64,000 nucleotides of DNA from Candidatus Bathyarchaeota archaeon (GCA_003164295.1 PLTA01000024.1:62001-126000), one strand, 5' to 3'. Numbered from the stretch's first letter, positions 1 to 9,443 are shown. The notes: generated by a model not told the origin, from the sequence alone. Numbers and translations are program-made.

Positions 1-654
1 AAAGATGCGCAGATTCCTCAGGTAATAAAGCAAGCTATGAGTTTGAGCTGTTTTGAACCAGGAATCATTTTGGAAGGCGGCTCTATAGATGTTAACGGAA
101 AAGGAACCTTACTAACAACTGAACAATGCCTTCTTAATAAAAATAGGAACGCTCAGCTTGGCAAAGAAAAAATCGAAAAATATTTACAAGATTATTTGGG
201 TGTAACCCATATTATCTGGTTAAGATGCGGCATTGTGGGAGACGACACGGACGGCCATGTTGATGACTTGGCACGGTTCGTTAATCCATCGACAGTCGTA
301 TGCGCTTATGAAGAGGGCAACGATGAGAACGCAGAGGCGCTGAGAAAAAATTATGAAATCCTTTGTCAATCCACCGATCAAGATGGCAAAAAACTGACTA
401 TTGTTAAGTTGCCTATGCCTGGAAACGTCGAATGCAACAAAAAACGTCTTCCCGCAAGCTACACGAATTTTTACATAGGTAACAAAACAGTTATGGTTCC
501 AACCTTTCAGTCTGAAAAAGATAAAGAGGCATTATCTATTTTGCAAAAACTGTTTCCTAAAAGGAAAGTGGTTGGAGTGGATTGTGTGGACTTGATATGT
601 GGTTTCGGAGCTGTTCACTGTATCTCTCAACAGCAGCCAAAATGTAAGTCGTAA
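1..654 (+). CDS. aguA: Agmatine deiminase, C-terminal part (cut by window edge)
   Basis: The reading frame is open from base 1, so the N-terminus lies outside the window; an internal ATG at 37 is not the start. The protein matches the C-terminal ~215 residues of agmatine deiminase (peptidyl-arginine deiminase fold), which converts agmatine to N-carbamoylputrescine in polyamine synthesis. Visible family motifs are LEGGSIDVNGKGT, the DDTDGHVDD stretch and the C-terminal GAVHCISQQQP, whose cysteine is the expected nucleophile. It ends at TAA 652-654. The gene next door runs the opposite way, so no operon is evident downstream. Confidence 0.93.
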   Translation, partial: KDAQIPQVIKQAMSLSCFEPGIILEGGSIDVNGKGTLLTTEQCLLNKNRNAQLGKEKIEKYLQDYLGVTHIIWLRCGIVGDDTDGHVDDLARFVNPSTVVCAYEEGNDENAEALRKNYEILCQSTDQDGKKLTIVKLPMPGNVECNKKRLPASYTNFYIGNKTVMVPTFQSEKDKEALSILQKLFPKRKVVGVDCVDLICGFGAVHCISQQQPKCKS

Positions 655-704
655 ATCTTTTCTACAATTTATTCGAGTTTTGCTGTGAATTGACGTTTAG
701 CTAT

Positions 705-1878
705 TCATCTTATTATAGGAAGCATCATTTTAGTTTGAAGCCCGCCTAACTGTCCTTTTACTGTTTCAAGTTCGTCTGGAATTGCAATGTGCTGTGGACA
801 TTTAGTGACGCATACCCCGCAGTTTTTACAAAGTGAAGCATCAGATGTTTCACCGTGCATTATGCCCATGAGATTACAGCATACATTCCTCTAGTGTAAA
901 GTTTTTTTCCAAACATGTTGTATTGATTGTAGATACTGAAGTTAGCGGGGATGTTTACGCCGTTTGGGCAAGGCATACAGTAAGCGCATCCTGTGCAAGG
1001 CACTTTCATTAGGCGTCTGTAACAACTCGCCACACTGCTTACGACTGAAAGATCAGCCTGACTTAGCGAGTTAGGTCGGGCAGTTTCTGCTGTTTTAATA
1101 TTTTCTTCAACTTGTTTTTCATCATTCATCCCTGAAAGACCCATAGTTACCTCAGGGTGATTCCAAACCCACCGAAGCCCCCATTCAGCGGGAGAGCGTC
1201 CTGTTTGCGTATTATCGTAGATTTTCTGAACTTCCTTTGGCTGTTTACCCGCTAATGCTCCGCCACGAAGAGGCTCCATTACCATAACTGCAAGTCTTTT
1301 TGAGACAGCATATCTTAAGCCTTCGGTTCCCGCTTGCAAGTTCTCGTCAAGAAAATTGTATTGTATTTGGCACATGGTCCAATCGTTTGCTTCTATAATT
1401 TCTTTAAAAGTTGAGCGTGACCCATGAAATGAAAAGCCCATGTTGACTATTTTTCGTCTGCCTTTGCCTTTTGGAGGAATTTTAACACATTAAAGCCTTG
1501 CAGTTTGCTCCATGCATTAGCGTCAAGTGAGTGTAGCAGGTAATAGTCAATGTGGTCAGTTTGAAGCGTAGCCAGTTGCATACTAAGCATTTTATCCATG
1601 TCCTCAGGCTTGTATAACATGAAGTGCGAAAGTTTAGTTGCAACTTTCACTTTTTCGCGGTATCCATCAAGTAGTGCTTTTCCAAGGAGTTTTTCGCTTT
1701 CCACAGCATGATAAGGAGGAGCACAGTCTACATAGTTGACGCCGTTATCAATTGCCAAACGTATCTGACTAATTACTCGCCCCTCATCAATCCTCATCGA
1801 CTTCTGAGGTAAACGCATAGTCCCAAAACCCAACGCAGATAATTTGTCTCCATTTTTTGGAACCGTTCTATACTGCAT
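705..1878 (-). pseudogene. Aldo/keto reductase with C-terminal 4Fe-4S domain, two frameshifts
   Basis: Three pieces in different frames make one ~390-residue aldo/keto reductase, the usual length for the subfamily with a C-terminal ferredoxin-like domain. The N-terminal part (1878-1447) has GFGTMRLP and the DCAPPYH region. It stops at TAG 1447-1449; adding one A to the A5 run just upstream restores the frame into MGFSFHGS (from 1441). The middle part has CTGCAYCMPCP and stops at 860. A second shift near 865-880 leads into a frame with ASLCKNCGVCVTKCPQ, ending at TGA 705-707. Members are NAD(P)H oxidoreductases of undefined substrate. Either the gene is dead or the sequence has two indels; the A5 run makes an error plausible for the first. 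Confidence 0.85.
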
Positions 1879-2059
1879 TCTTTTACTCTCCCGAATATAG
1901 TTGTTAATTGTAGGTGCTGCAATCCCTAATTATAGGTCTACCTTACATCTTTTTTTAACTTGTAAAAAAATCGTAATCTCCAAATTAATGAATTCAAAAA
2001 ATATTGAGGCAAGAAATCGCTTTATAGAAAAAAGATTTCTTGCTAAAAGGTTTTGCAGA

Positions 2060-2446
2060 CTAAGGTACAAATTTTTCGGTCAAAATAATCCTGATTGCAC
2101 CGATGTCTGAGAAACGATGATTGACGGAGTTTGAATGAGGATTAGATTTCTCAAAAGAATTAAACCAATTCAAATTGTCGTTAACGATCTTTTCAATTTG
2201 GTTATAGTTTTTGAAGCCTACGGTTTGAAGATCACTTAAAAGCAGAGAAACCAATTTTTTGTTTCTGTTATGTTCTCGGTCGGGAAATTTCCAGTGTAAA
2301 TAAACTGAGATGGTTTCACGAGTGATTTCTGCGTTTAGATTAAGTTCATTTCCTGTAGTTTTGTTATCATCAACAGCAGAGCCAATTACAATAATTGTTT
2401 GGTTCGTGGTTGTTTGGCGGTCAAGTACTTCGAGCGTTTTGGACAT
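2060..2446 (-). CDS. Hypothetical protein, 128 aa
   Basis: An open frame starting ATG 2446, with no family I recognise. The sequence has ordinary soluble-protein composition: an N-terminal hydrophobic strand (QTIIVIGSAVDD), then a charged region ending in a second hydrophobic stretch (IGAIRIILTEKF). There is no clear Shine-Dalgarno upstream, and the AT-rich stretch before the start could hold a short-leader promoter. Neighbours on both sides are a broken gene and a short unknown ORF, so context gives no function. Length and composition argue that it is real. Confidence 0.5.
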   Translation of the reverse strand: MSKTLEVLDRQTTTNQTIIVIGSAVDDNKTTGNELNLNAEITRETISVYLHWKFPDREHNRNKKLVSLLLSDLQTVGFKNYNQIEKIVNDNLNWFNSFEKSNPHSNSVNHRFSDIGAIRIILTEKFVP

Positions 2447-2503
2447 TTATTATTTCGTCTCATTTTTGAGATGTATATTGAATAGTAATATATAAGAGTA
2501 ATG

Positions 2504-2701
2504 CTACTTTTTGAGGTTTCTTCCTTTGCGAGTACGCATTATTTCTCTTGCAAACCCTTCAGCATACAAACACTCATCATTAAACACATCCCTGAAAATT
2601 CCATTAGGCAATAAACCGCCGCTAACCCAGATCCGCAGGTAGTTTGGCGCTGGAACGATTGGAGAAGCTTTTTTTGAGCTAAATCGAGCCGAATGGTTCA
2701 A
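2504..2701 (-). CDS. Hypothetical protein, 65 aa, TTG start
   Basis: A short frame beginning at a TTG, rich in basic residues at its C-terminus (REIMRTRKGRNLKK). It has a plausible folded core (PNYLRIWVSGGLLPNGIFRDV) but no recognisable domain. It could be a small gene or a leftover fragment of a longer one; no ribosome-binding site decides the start. Low confidence. Confidence 0.3.
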   Translation of the reverse strand: MNHSARFSSKKASPIVPAPNYLRIWVSGGLLPNGIFRDVFNDECLYAEGFAREIMRTRKGRNLKK

Positions 2702-3016
2702 AAAACTCTATTCTAAACTTAAAAAAAGCTAAGGTTGAGGCTTAGAATTCTAAATGTTCATGGAAATGTCATTTAAGGTGCGAAATTTGAACTGTTCTTC
2801 CATGAAATCTGGCGTGGATTGAGCTTAAAAAACATTTTTAACCAGTGAGCATTGGGCTTCTTCGGTTATTGAATACATAAAGTAGACACTTTGATTGAAA
2901 GTTTTATGCACATCTTGTTATGATTGGGCTATGAAGGGATCAAATCGAGTTTTTGAAGGAAGCTCGCAACTCCATTCCCAACCCACTTGCAGACAACTGA
3001 AATTAAGAAATTATAG
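2702..3016. other. Intergenic, nothing recognised
   Basis: About 315 bases between a small minus-strand ORF and tRNA-Arg. AT-rich, with stops in all frames. No tandem repeat, strong hairpin or gene remnant is recognised. Confidence 0.5.
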
Positions 3017-3091
3017 CGGGCCCGATGGGATTTGAACCCATGACTTTCAGCTTAGAAGGCTGACGCGCTATCCGTACTGCGCCACGGGCCC
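3017..3091 (-). tRNA. tRNA-Arg (anticodon UCU)
   Basis: Read on the minus strand this folds as a complete 75-nt tRNA. The acceptor GGGCCCG pairs with CGGGCCC at the 3' end, followed by discriminator G. The D stem is GCGC/GCGC. The anticodon stem TCAGC/GCTGA encloses the loop CTTCTAA, giving anticodon UCU for AGA. The T arm is ATGGG-TTCAAAT-CCCAT. There is no intron and CCA is not encoded. No neighbouring gene shares its strand closely enough to suggest co-transcription. Confidence 0.97.
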
Positions 3092-3174
3092 TTATCGGGC
3101 ACTTTAATGAAACACTAACAAATATAATTTTACCTATCACCCCTTCATATAAAATAGAAAACATAGAGGCTGGT

Positions 3175-4007
3175 TTAGAGTTTTTGTCCGCATCTTGTGC
3201 AGTAAATGGCATCCAGCTGGTTTGGCGCTCCACAGTTGGAGCAGTATTTTACTTGTCGAGAAACAGGTGCAGCATAGACGGGCGAACTGACTTGCACCGG
3301 AGCGGAAGGTGCCTGTATGCTGAAATAGGCTTTTGCCAACAAGACCCAAGCAACAGTCTGCACTAAATTACCTATAGTCAGGAGAGCCAACAGAGCGTTA
3401 AGTGATATTGAAACATGAGAGCCAAACGCCACTGCTGCAAATAATATTGCAATTACAATATTTATAATTGGACCGGCTAACAGGACTTTCGCGCCAGTTC
3501 TAAATAGTGGTACCTTGGATTTATCAGATAACAAATTGAATGAACGTATTACAAACACTGTCCAGATTACCCCGACTAAACCAAAAACAGGCGTAAGCCA
3601 AGCAAAAGTGTTCGAGAATGAGGAGGGCACTTGAGAGGACGATGAGGAACTCAAGTTGGGGAACAGGATGGCGAAATTAAATAAAATGATTAACACAGAA
3701 ATAACTGACGCTATCACAACTGCAACTATTGTAATTACAATTCCATACATGAGGTAACTAAAGATTCTGTGTTCATTGTAATCTTTGGAGAAACCATACA
3801 TTGCTATGAGGAATAGTAGAAAACCAACAAAAGCTAAAACCCCAAAGACGCCTCCCACCCCGAGGGATATAATGTTGAGTCCATATGAATTGGGAAAATG
3901 TAGTGCAGAAGCGAAGTAATCAGGCTGAAAACGCCTACTACAGTTAAAATAGCGGCAACTCCGCCCAATGTACGATTAGATTCAATAGTCAACTTGCTTA
4001 CCCTCAT
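3175..4007 (-). pseudogene. DUF996-type membrane protein with C-terminal zinc ribbon, one frameshift
   Basis: The N-terminal piece (ATG 4007, or TTG 3992 with GAGGG upstream) reads TIESNRTLGGVAAILTVVG, the signature opening of DUF996 integral membrane proteins. Its frame then runs into a stop near 3840. A frame one base off carries PNSYGLNIISLGVGGVFG and continues through about five hydrophobic segments to residue ~227 of that piece. The C-terminal tail holds a zinc ribbon, CSNCGAPNQLDAIYCTRCG. The shift lies near 3895-3912, beside a T4 run. With one base restored the protein is ~277 residues. The function of DUF996 is unknown. A sequence error is as likely as real loss. Confidence 0.72.
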
Positions 4008-4280
4008 CCTTTATTATGCAGCGGTTAAGGGATAAGTTTTTTCCTATACGACAGCGCAAATTCTTAGCTGACCATTTAAGTTTTCTTTTCTTCCCTCTTC
4101 AGGCTAACAACGCAGAAGAAGTGTGAATTTTCAGGGCGTCTTCTTTTAAAGTTAGAAGAAGGAGGACGCGGTGCTAATTCCATCTGTCCTTCTTCTTCTT
4201 TCAAAGAAGAACAACACCCGGTGCTACCACCAACCCTTGTTGTTCTTTTTGAGTTCACGTTAACTGCAGCTAAACCAAAC
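4008..4280. other. Intergenic with a perfect AT-rich inverted repeat
   Basis: This stretch lies downstream of the PP-loop gene. It contains a perfect inverted repeat at 4193-4211 (TTCTTCTTT-C-AAAGAAGAA) and a second AAGAAGG/CCTTCTTC pairing nearby. A minus-strand open frame crosses it, but its composition is that of low-complexity purine/pyrimidine runs and I do not call it a gene. The repeat may mark the transcript end of the gene to its right. Confidence 0.4.
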
Positions 4281-5300
4281 TTATTTTGTGTTGCCAACCC
4301 TAAGCATGATAACGTCGGTCTCTTTTGGAATCGCTACAATAATCGATTTGTTCAGAGTCTCTCTCCCAAAATTAACCTTAACTTCACCTGTCTTAGCATC
4401 AGAATAAAAAGCAGTTAATTTTGATGCAGTTTCAATTGCATTTTTTGTTTTAGGTCCCTGCAGAATTGTTATTGGACCAACTATATCGGGTGATTCAAAA
4501 TAATATTCGTTTTTTGTTTTCCTAGAAACTAAAAGCTTGTTTTCAGCTTCTTCTCTTCCGACAACAAACTTGTTTTGACCCTTCCTGAAATGTCTGCCTA
4601 TTCTTAGCAAAGCGATATCTGCCATCGAAACATGTTTTTTGTGGGCAAAAAGGTCGCGGATTTTTTTGGCATATTCCTCGTATGTTAATAAGCATCCGCC
4701 TGCAGGACATGGAAAATCTTTAATGTTGTATTCTTCTGCCAGCTTAAACTGGGGCTTGCGTGACCTGCCCTCGATGTCCATTAATTTGGAGCGATCAACT
4801 AAACCCTTCTTTTCTACGGCGGTCTCAGGAAGCAACTTAGCAGACAATGGCCTCAAAATCTTGCCTTTCAACCCAGCTTCCATTTCAATCAGCATCATAG
4901 CTGGATAATGCTGAGACATAGGACGTTCATCAAGAACCTCACCTGTGAAAATGATGTCTGCACCAATTTCCTTGGCGTATTTCTTAGCTTTTTTGAACAG
5001 GAAAATTCTGCAGTCAATGCAGGGATTCATGTTTCTGCCGTACCCATGTTTAGGTTTGCGAAGCATACGCAAATAATCATTGCCAGCAGCAACCATTTTG
5101 AGAGGGACATTTAATTGTTTAGCGGCATCAACGGCGGCGCATCCATCTTTTTTGCAGAGGCAAAAGGGGCTTCTAACGTTAAAAGCTGTGACTTCGATGC
5201 CTTGTTTTAGAATCATTTCTGTAGCAAGTATGCTGTCTAAGCCTCCAGAAAGCAAGCCTATAGCCTTAACGGTCATATCACCAATAGCATTCATTGGCAT
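4281..5300 (-). CDS. PP-loop ATPase, MnmA/ThiI-like tRNA thiolation enzyme
   Basis: The protein is 339 residues with the PP-loop motif SGGLDS near residue 18, which binds ATP for adenylation. Paired cysteines follow at FCLCKKDGC and NPCIDC, and another at FPCPAGGC. This arrangement belongs to archaeal relatives of MnmA/ThiI that put sulfur on tRNA uridines. I infer tRNA thiolation; the exact position (s2U or s4U) cannot be read from sequence. The start is either ATG 5300 or ATG 5276, the latter placing the PP-loop near the N-terminus as in relatives. The gene is monocistronic as far as can be seen. Confidence 0.75.
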   Translation of the reverse strand: MPMNAIGDMTVKAIGLLSGGLDSILATEMILKQGIEVTAFNVRSPFCLCKKDGCAAVDAAKQLNVPLKMVAAGNDYLRMLRKPKHGYGRNMNPCIDCRIFLFKKAKKYAKEIGADIIFTGEVLDERPMSQHYPAMMLIEMEAGLKGKILRPLSAKLLPETAVEKKGLVDRSKLMDIEGRSRKPQFKLAEEYNIKDFPCPAGGCLLTYEEYAKKIRDLFAHKKHVSMADIALLRIGRHFRKGQNKFVVGREEAENKLLVSRKTKNEYYFESPDIVGPITILQGPKTKNAIETASKLTAFYSDAKTGEVKVNFGRETLNKSIIVAIPKETDVIMLRVGNTK

Positions 5301-5451
5301 AAATAATAATTTACCTATGAAGCTTGGAAGAAAAAACCTAATTACCCCCTTTTTAATGTGTTGATGGTTTGCTTGTTCCTGTTTTCTAGAATCATTTAAA
5401 AACTCAGTTGAAAATAAAATATGGTATTATGCTAGTGAACGAGGATTAGAT

Positions 5452-6585
5452 TTGACAGTAGATGTCAGCATCTTTATTCCAGTCTACAAAGAATCAAGTC
5501 AACTAGCAGGCATGCTTAAGGAATTAAGTTCTCAAAACGTTGAGAAAGAAATTTTTGTTACGGTTGATGAGCCAACCGAAGAGTTTTCTAAAGAATTAAA
5601 AAATATTGACGACCAAAATGTCAAAGTTATTATTAACAAAGACCGTCTTGGTAAAGCAAATGCGTTAAACAGCACAGTAAAGTTATCTTCATCTAAAGCG
5701 CTTCTTTTCTTAGATTCTGACGTACAAATAAGTCCCGACCAAGATTTTTTAAGGAAAATAATTATGGAGCTACAGCAAGCCGACATACTTGACATTAAAA
5801 AGAAGGTCTCAAAAGACAAATCGTTCCTGTCAAAAATGGCTTATTATGAATACTTCACTTTCAACGTCAGCGCATGGTTATCATCACATTACATGCATAA
5901 ATGTCCCGCAGTGAATGGTGCAGCCTTCGCGATTAAGCGGGAAACTTTTGAAAAAATCGGCGGCTTCCACAGAGTCATTGCTGAAGATATCGATATTGCA
6001 ATTAGAGCTTTCCTCAAAGACAGCAGTTTCGCCTACACCGCCGACGTGGAAGTCAAAAATGTGGTTTTCTCAGATTGGAAAAAATGGTTTAAACAGCGTC
6101 GGAGATGGTCAATAGGCCAAGCTCGTTGGACAGTAGACTGGTATCAAGACTTGATTAAAAAATTTATTAAAAAGCCTCAAGTTCTCTTACCAAGCCTGTT
6201 CTTTCTTTACCCATCGCTAGCCGTTTTCTTTCTAAGCGCCACTGTACCAAGCGGCTGGATGTATAATTCTTTACTATTCTGCTCACTTTTCCTTTCAGTA
6301 AAATTTAACATAATGCTACCAGTTTTTCTTGTATCTCTCTCAACAGCAAACTTGATAAAAATAATAGTTATCTCGATATCCGGCTTCGCATTTACAGCAG
6401 CAACTTTTTATGGTTTTTCAAGAAAACTTGGGTTCAAAGAAATGAAAATACATGAACTGTTTGTGTACTACTTTTTCTACTCAAACCTTTGGTTCGCGAT
6501 ACAAATTATCGGCTATATCCAAGTGATTGTTTTTCGCAAAAAAGTTGCTCCGGGCTGGACGATCGGACCGCAAATTTCAGAGTAA
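5452..6585 (+). CDS. Family 2 glycosyltransferase, membrane-bound
   Basis: The 377-residue protein starts at TTG 5452. The N-terminal GT-A domain opens with VSIFIPVYKES, has the DSD nucleotide-sugar/metal motif near residue 88, an acidic AED motif near 180 and QRRRW near 217. That set is typical of processive GT2 enzymes such as cellulose or hyaluronan synthases. Four hydrophobic segments fill the last ~160 residues, so the enzyme sits in the membrane and probably extends or exports a surface polysaccharide. The donor and product are unknown. It stands alone, far from the sugar operon at 57-64 kb. Confidence 0.85.
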   Translation: MTVDVSIFIPVYKESSQLAGMLKELSSQNVEKEIFVTVDEPTEEFSKELKNIDDQNVKVIINKDRLGKANALNSTVKLSSSKALLFLDSDVQISPDQDFLRKIIMELQQADILDIKKKVSKDKSFLSKMAYYEYFTFNVSAWLSSHYMHKCPAVNGAAFAIKRETFEKIGGFHRVIAEDIDIAIRAFLKDSSFAYTADVEVKNVVFSDWKKWFKQRRRWSIGQARWTVDWYQDLIKKFIKKPQVLLPSLFFLYPSLAVFFLSATVPSGWMYNSLLFCSLFLSVKFNIMLPVFLVSLSTANLIKIIVISISGFAFTAATFYGFSRKLGFKEMKIHELFVYYFFYSNLWFAIQIIGYIQVIVFRKKVAPGWTIGPQISE

Positions 6586-6589
6586 ACGG

Positions 6590-7297
6590 CTATTCTTTTT
6601 TCATTGCTTCCACTTTAAGTTCCTTAGGCATTAACTCGATGGCATATCTCAATGCTGTTCGAGGCATCACTTTCTTGTTTTTTAAAATGTAGTTGTAAAT
6701 TTCTTTTTGATGGACTCGACTTTCCTCTTTGAGCAGCCATCCGTAACCTTTCTGCACCATATCGTCATCATCAAATAGAAGTTGATCGCATATTTCGAGG
6801 GCATCTTGCAGAAAACAACCTTTTTTTGCGGGAACGATAAGAGAAACAGCAGCAGCCCGCTTCAACCAACGATTTTCCGATTTAGCCCAAGGCTTCAATT
6901 CGCTTAAGGTTTCTGGGTATTTCTGGATTAAATCGCCGATGGTGTGGTTGCAGAAACCGTCACATTTTGCCCAATTATTAATGTATCGTTCAATCCATCC
7001 TTTAAATAGGGGTAAATCGCTTGGTTCCAGTTTTTCTATGTAGTTGGGCAGCCAAAAAGCAACTATAAACGCCTCTTCAGTATAATCTGAGCGGTAGAGT
7101 TCTTCGCAAAGGGCAAAGATGGCTTGCTTGTCAAGAGTTTTTACTTGGAGCCAATATTTTTTTGCGATTTTTCCTACAGTTTCGGTTTTTACGCCGTAAA
7201 ATTTTGCTTGCTCTTTAAAATATCGTTGAAAGCCTTTTTGTGTTTGCGTGTCTGCGTTAGCTTTTAGGTCTTCTCGTATTTGGGCAAGAATGCTCAT
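6590..7297 (-). CDS. DNA alkylation repair protein, AlkD-like
   Basis: The 235-residue protein is built of HEAT-like helical repeats and has the family's typical stretches: FKEQAKFYGVKTETVGKIA near residue 30, and WAKCDGFCNHTIGDLI near 115, which includes the conserved aspartate. Proteins of this family (COG4912) are glycosylases that excise positively charged alkylated bases such as 3-methyladenine. Length agrees with AlkD. It is convergent with the glycosyltransferase, with only 4 bases between stop codons. Confidence 0.88.
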   Translation of the reverse strand: MSILAQIREDLKANADTQTQKGFQRYFKEQAKFYGVKTETVGKIAKKYWLQVKTLDKQAIFALCEELYRSDYTEEAFIVAFWLPNYIEKLEPSDLPLFKGWIERYINNWAKCDGFCNHTIGDLIQKYPETLSELKPWAKSENRWLKRAAAVSLIVPAKKGCFLQDALEICDQLLFDDDDMVQKGYGWLLKEESRVHQKEIYNYILKNKKVMPRTALRYAIELMPKELKVEAMKKE

Positions 7298-7368
7298 GTG
7301 ATAAAAAGCGGTTTGTTAAGAATAATAACTTTACTAAAGAAATAACCAGAAAATAAGTAGAAAATGAT

Positions 7369-7656
7369 TCAGTAATCTTCCATTTGGTAGAGGCCAAAGT
7401 CGATGTTTAATGGTTTTTCAGGTCCATGCGCATCTTCAAGGTCGTAGAGGTGATTTGTGGCTCTGTCTAATCGGCTAGTTTTTTTAACGATCACTTTAGA
7501 CTTAACCATCCTGACTTTCATTTTATTTTTAGATTTACGGACAATTTGCCCGCCGCCTATTACCATGGATTGGTCGATGATTTTTGGAAGAACCTCAACC
7601 TTTACATCGTCAAGACACAAAGGCTTTAATGAGTCTTCATGTAAATGTTTAGTCAA
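7369..7656 (-). CDS. Hypothetical protein, 95 aa, coupled to RHH gene
   Basis: The best start is TTG 7656, with GGAGG about 10 bases upstream; an earlier in-frame GTG at 7683 lies deeper inside the RHH gene. The start overlaps the RHH stop codon, so translation is probably coupled. The protein has a beta-rich middle (MVIGGGQIVRKSKNK, then VRMVKSKVIVKK) and an acidic C-terminus. No family is recognised. Its tie to a DNA-binding partner suggests a regulator accessory or second subunit, but this is only inference from layout. Confidence 0.6.
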   Translation of the reverse strand: MTKHLHEDSLKPLCLDDVKVEVLPKIIDQSMVIGGGQIVRKSKNKMKVRMVKSKVIVKKTSRLDRATNHLYDLEDAHGPEKPLNIDFGLYQMEDY

Positions 7657-7798
7657 CGCCTTTGCGCCTCCAGACTTCAGCACTGATTAAGTCTCGAACA
7701 GCGACGCGGATTGCTTCGGCGCGGTTCGGATAGAACCTTTCGTCGACAAGCTGGTCCAAAGCTTTTATATACGTTTCAGGTAAATACAGAGTAATCAT
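7649..7798 (-). CDS. Ribbon-helix-helix transcriptional regulator, 49 aa
   Basis: A very short gene (ATG 7798, stop TAA 7651-7649) with the classic RHH layout: an N-terminal beta strand ITLYLPETYI, helix ALDQLVDERF, the turn YPNRAEAIR and a second helix VAVRDLISAE. RHH proteins bind DNA as dimers through the paired strand. The size resembles CdrS-type regulators of archaeal cell division, but no ftsZ is near, so the target is unknown. Its stop overlaps the start of the next gene, making a two-gene unit. Confidence 0.85.
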   Translation of the reverse strand: MITLYLPETYIKALDQLVDERFYPNRAEAIRVAVRDLISAEVWRRKGVD

Positions 7799-8014
7799 CT
7801 TCAATAGTTATCGCTTCCAATTATTGGTTAACTAATCAATCAAGTTCTTGTATTATATACATCTATATAATATGCTACAAATATGCTTATAACATGTTCA
7901 TGCCAGTACTAATAAGCGTTTTAACATCAATATTGCTGGTTTCTGTCAATTTCCGCTCTAAGCAACCTTTAAGTTTTTGTCTCTTGTTGAAAGTTTCTTA
8001 GAGCTGGAAATACG

Positions 8015-9307
8015 TTGAATTTGCAGGTTTTCATTAAAAATTTCGGTTGCTCAGCCAATACAGCTGACGGCGAGGTATTAGCAGGCTGCTTAGCCCAAGC
8101 TGGCTACCAACTTGCCTCTAAAGAATCAGAGGCAGACGTGCTAATTTACAATACATGCGCCGTTAAAGGTCCGACCGAAAACCGCATACTTAACGCCATG
8201 AAACAGGCCCCAAAAAACAAGAAGCTTATCGTTGCAGGTTGCTTGCCTATGATTAGTTTTGAACGACTCCTGCGCGAAGTACATTTTGACGGAGCAGTCG
8301 GTCCTTCAGTTGGCCGTGGAATAGTTGACGTTGTTTCCCGTGTTTTAACTGGAGAGAAAGTTTTAGAATTATCAAACTCAAATTACAAACCAAACCTTGA
8401 TCTACCACGAATAAAATCAAACCCGATAATCAGCATTGTTCCTGTGAATTTCGGATGCTTGGGCTCCTGCGCATACTGCTGCGTCGTTTTTGCTCGAGGA
8501 CACTTGCGAAGCTATAGCATAAGGCAGGTTACTGAACGGGTAAAAAGCGATTTTGCTTCTGGAGCCAGAGAATTTTGGATAACTTCACAGGATACGGCCT
8601 GTTACGGAAGAGAATCGGGCAATAATCTTGCGGAGTTGCTGGAGGCAGTTAGCAGTTTAGATGGCAACTTTAAAGTTCGGGTTGGTATGATGACGCCAAA
8701 CATGGTAATAGACATTCAGAAGAAACTGATTAATTCTTTTAGGAGCGAGAAGATTTTCAAGTTTTTACATTTGCCTGTACAAAGTGGCGATGATGAGACT
8801 TTGAAACGGATGCGCAGGTTTTATTCTGCCCACCAATTCAAGGGCATTGTTGATGAATTTAGGACAGAATTTCCTGATTTAACTCTTGCCACTGATGTAA
8901 TAGTAGGGTTTCCAGGTGAAACAGCAGAGTCTTTTGAAAACACCCTCAAACTTTTGGAGGAAGTTAAACCTGACGTTACCAATGTTTCCAAGTTTTTTGC
9001 TAGACCTAAAACTGCTGCGGCACAAATCAAAGTATGCTTGGTTGAACGCGAGGAAATTAAGCGCAGAAGCACCGTTGTTGCAGGGGTGGCTAAGCAGATT
9101 TCTTTGGAGAGGAATCGTCATTGGATCGGCTGGGTTGGCGATGTGCTGATTGATGAGAAGGGGAAAGTGGAGGGTTCGTGGGTGGGGCGTAACTTTGCCT
9201 ACAAGCCAGTTGTCGTAAAGAGTTCTGAAAGTTTGTTGGGTAAAACGGTGAGAATTAAAGCAGTTGAAGCTTGTGCAACCTATCTAAATGGAGTAATTTC
9301 AAATTAG
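8015..9307 (+). CDS. tRNA t6A37 methylthiotransferase (radical SAM, CDKAL1/MtaB type)
   Basis: The 430-residue enzyme starts at TTG 8015. Domain order is the methylthiotransferase N-terminal domain (FGCSANTADGE, then NTCAVKGPTENR), a radical SAM core with the cluster motif CLGSCAYCC near residue 148, and a C-terminal TRAM domain from about residue 370. These enzymes convert t6A at tRNA position 37 to the 2-methylthio form. The Cys-x3-Cys-x2-Cys cluster ligands and the three N-terminal cysteines for the second cluster are all present. The archaeal length of ~430 is normal. Upstream lies 200 bases of AT-rich promoter sequence. Confidence 0.92.
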   Translation: MNLQVFIKNFGCSANTADGEVLAGCLAQAGYQLASKESEADVLIYNTCAVKGPTENRILNAMKQAPKNKKLIVAGCLPMISFERLLREVHFDGAVGPSVGRGIVDVVSRVLTGEKVLELSNSNYKPNLDLPRIKSNPIISIVPVNFGCLGSCAYCCVVFARGHLRSYSIRQVTERVKSDFASGAREFWITSQDTACYGRESGNNLAELLEAVSSLDGNFKVRVGMMTPNMVIDIQKKLINSFRSEKIFKFLHLPVQSGDDETLKRMRRFYSAHQFKGIVDEFRTEFPDLTLATDVIVGFPGETAESFENTLKLLEEVKPDVTNVSKFFARPKTAAAQIKVCLVEREEIKRRSTVVAGVAKQISLERNRHWIGWVGDVLIDEKGKVEGSWVGRNFAYKPVVVKSSESLLGKTVRIKAVEACATYLNGVISN

Positions 9308-9434
9308 CAAAACCGAGCACGCACTAAACGTATACTATTAAACTAAATGTTTAGCAGATAATACACCAATGTTTGGTAACTTTTATGTTTCAGTTTCGCG
9401 ATTATCAATTATCCTTGAAAAGCAAAGTGGAATG

Positions 9435-9443
9435 CTTAAATAA
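9435..9443 (+). promoter_or_regulatory. TATA box for cysS
   Basis: CTTAAATAA lies about 38 bases before the ATG at 9477. With the usual archaeal spacing of ~26 bases from the TATA centre, transcription would start near 9465, giving a leader of about a dozen bases. This supports ATG 9477 as the start rather than the in-frame TTG 24 bases earlier. Confidence 0.5.

Noticed and set aside
1901..2110. Plus-strand frame of 69 codons
   Set aside because: Overlaps the end of a better-supported minus-strand frame and has no motif or ribosome-binding site.
4076..4297. Minus-strand open frame of 73 codons
   Set aside because: It starts inside the PP-loop gene and its composition reflects purine/pyrimidine runs and inverted repeats; no family or ribosome-binding site.
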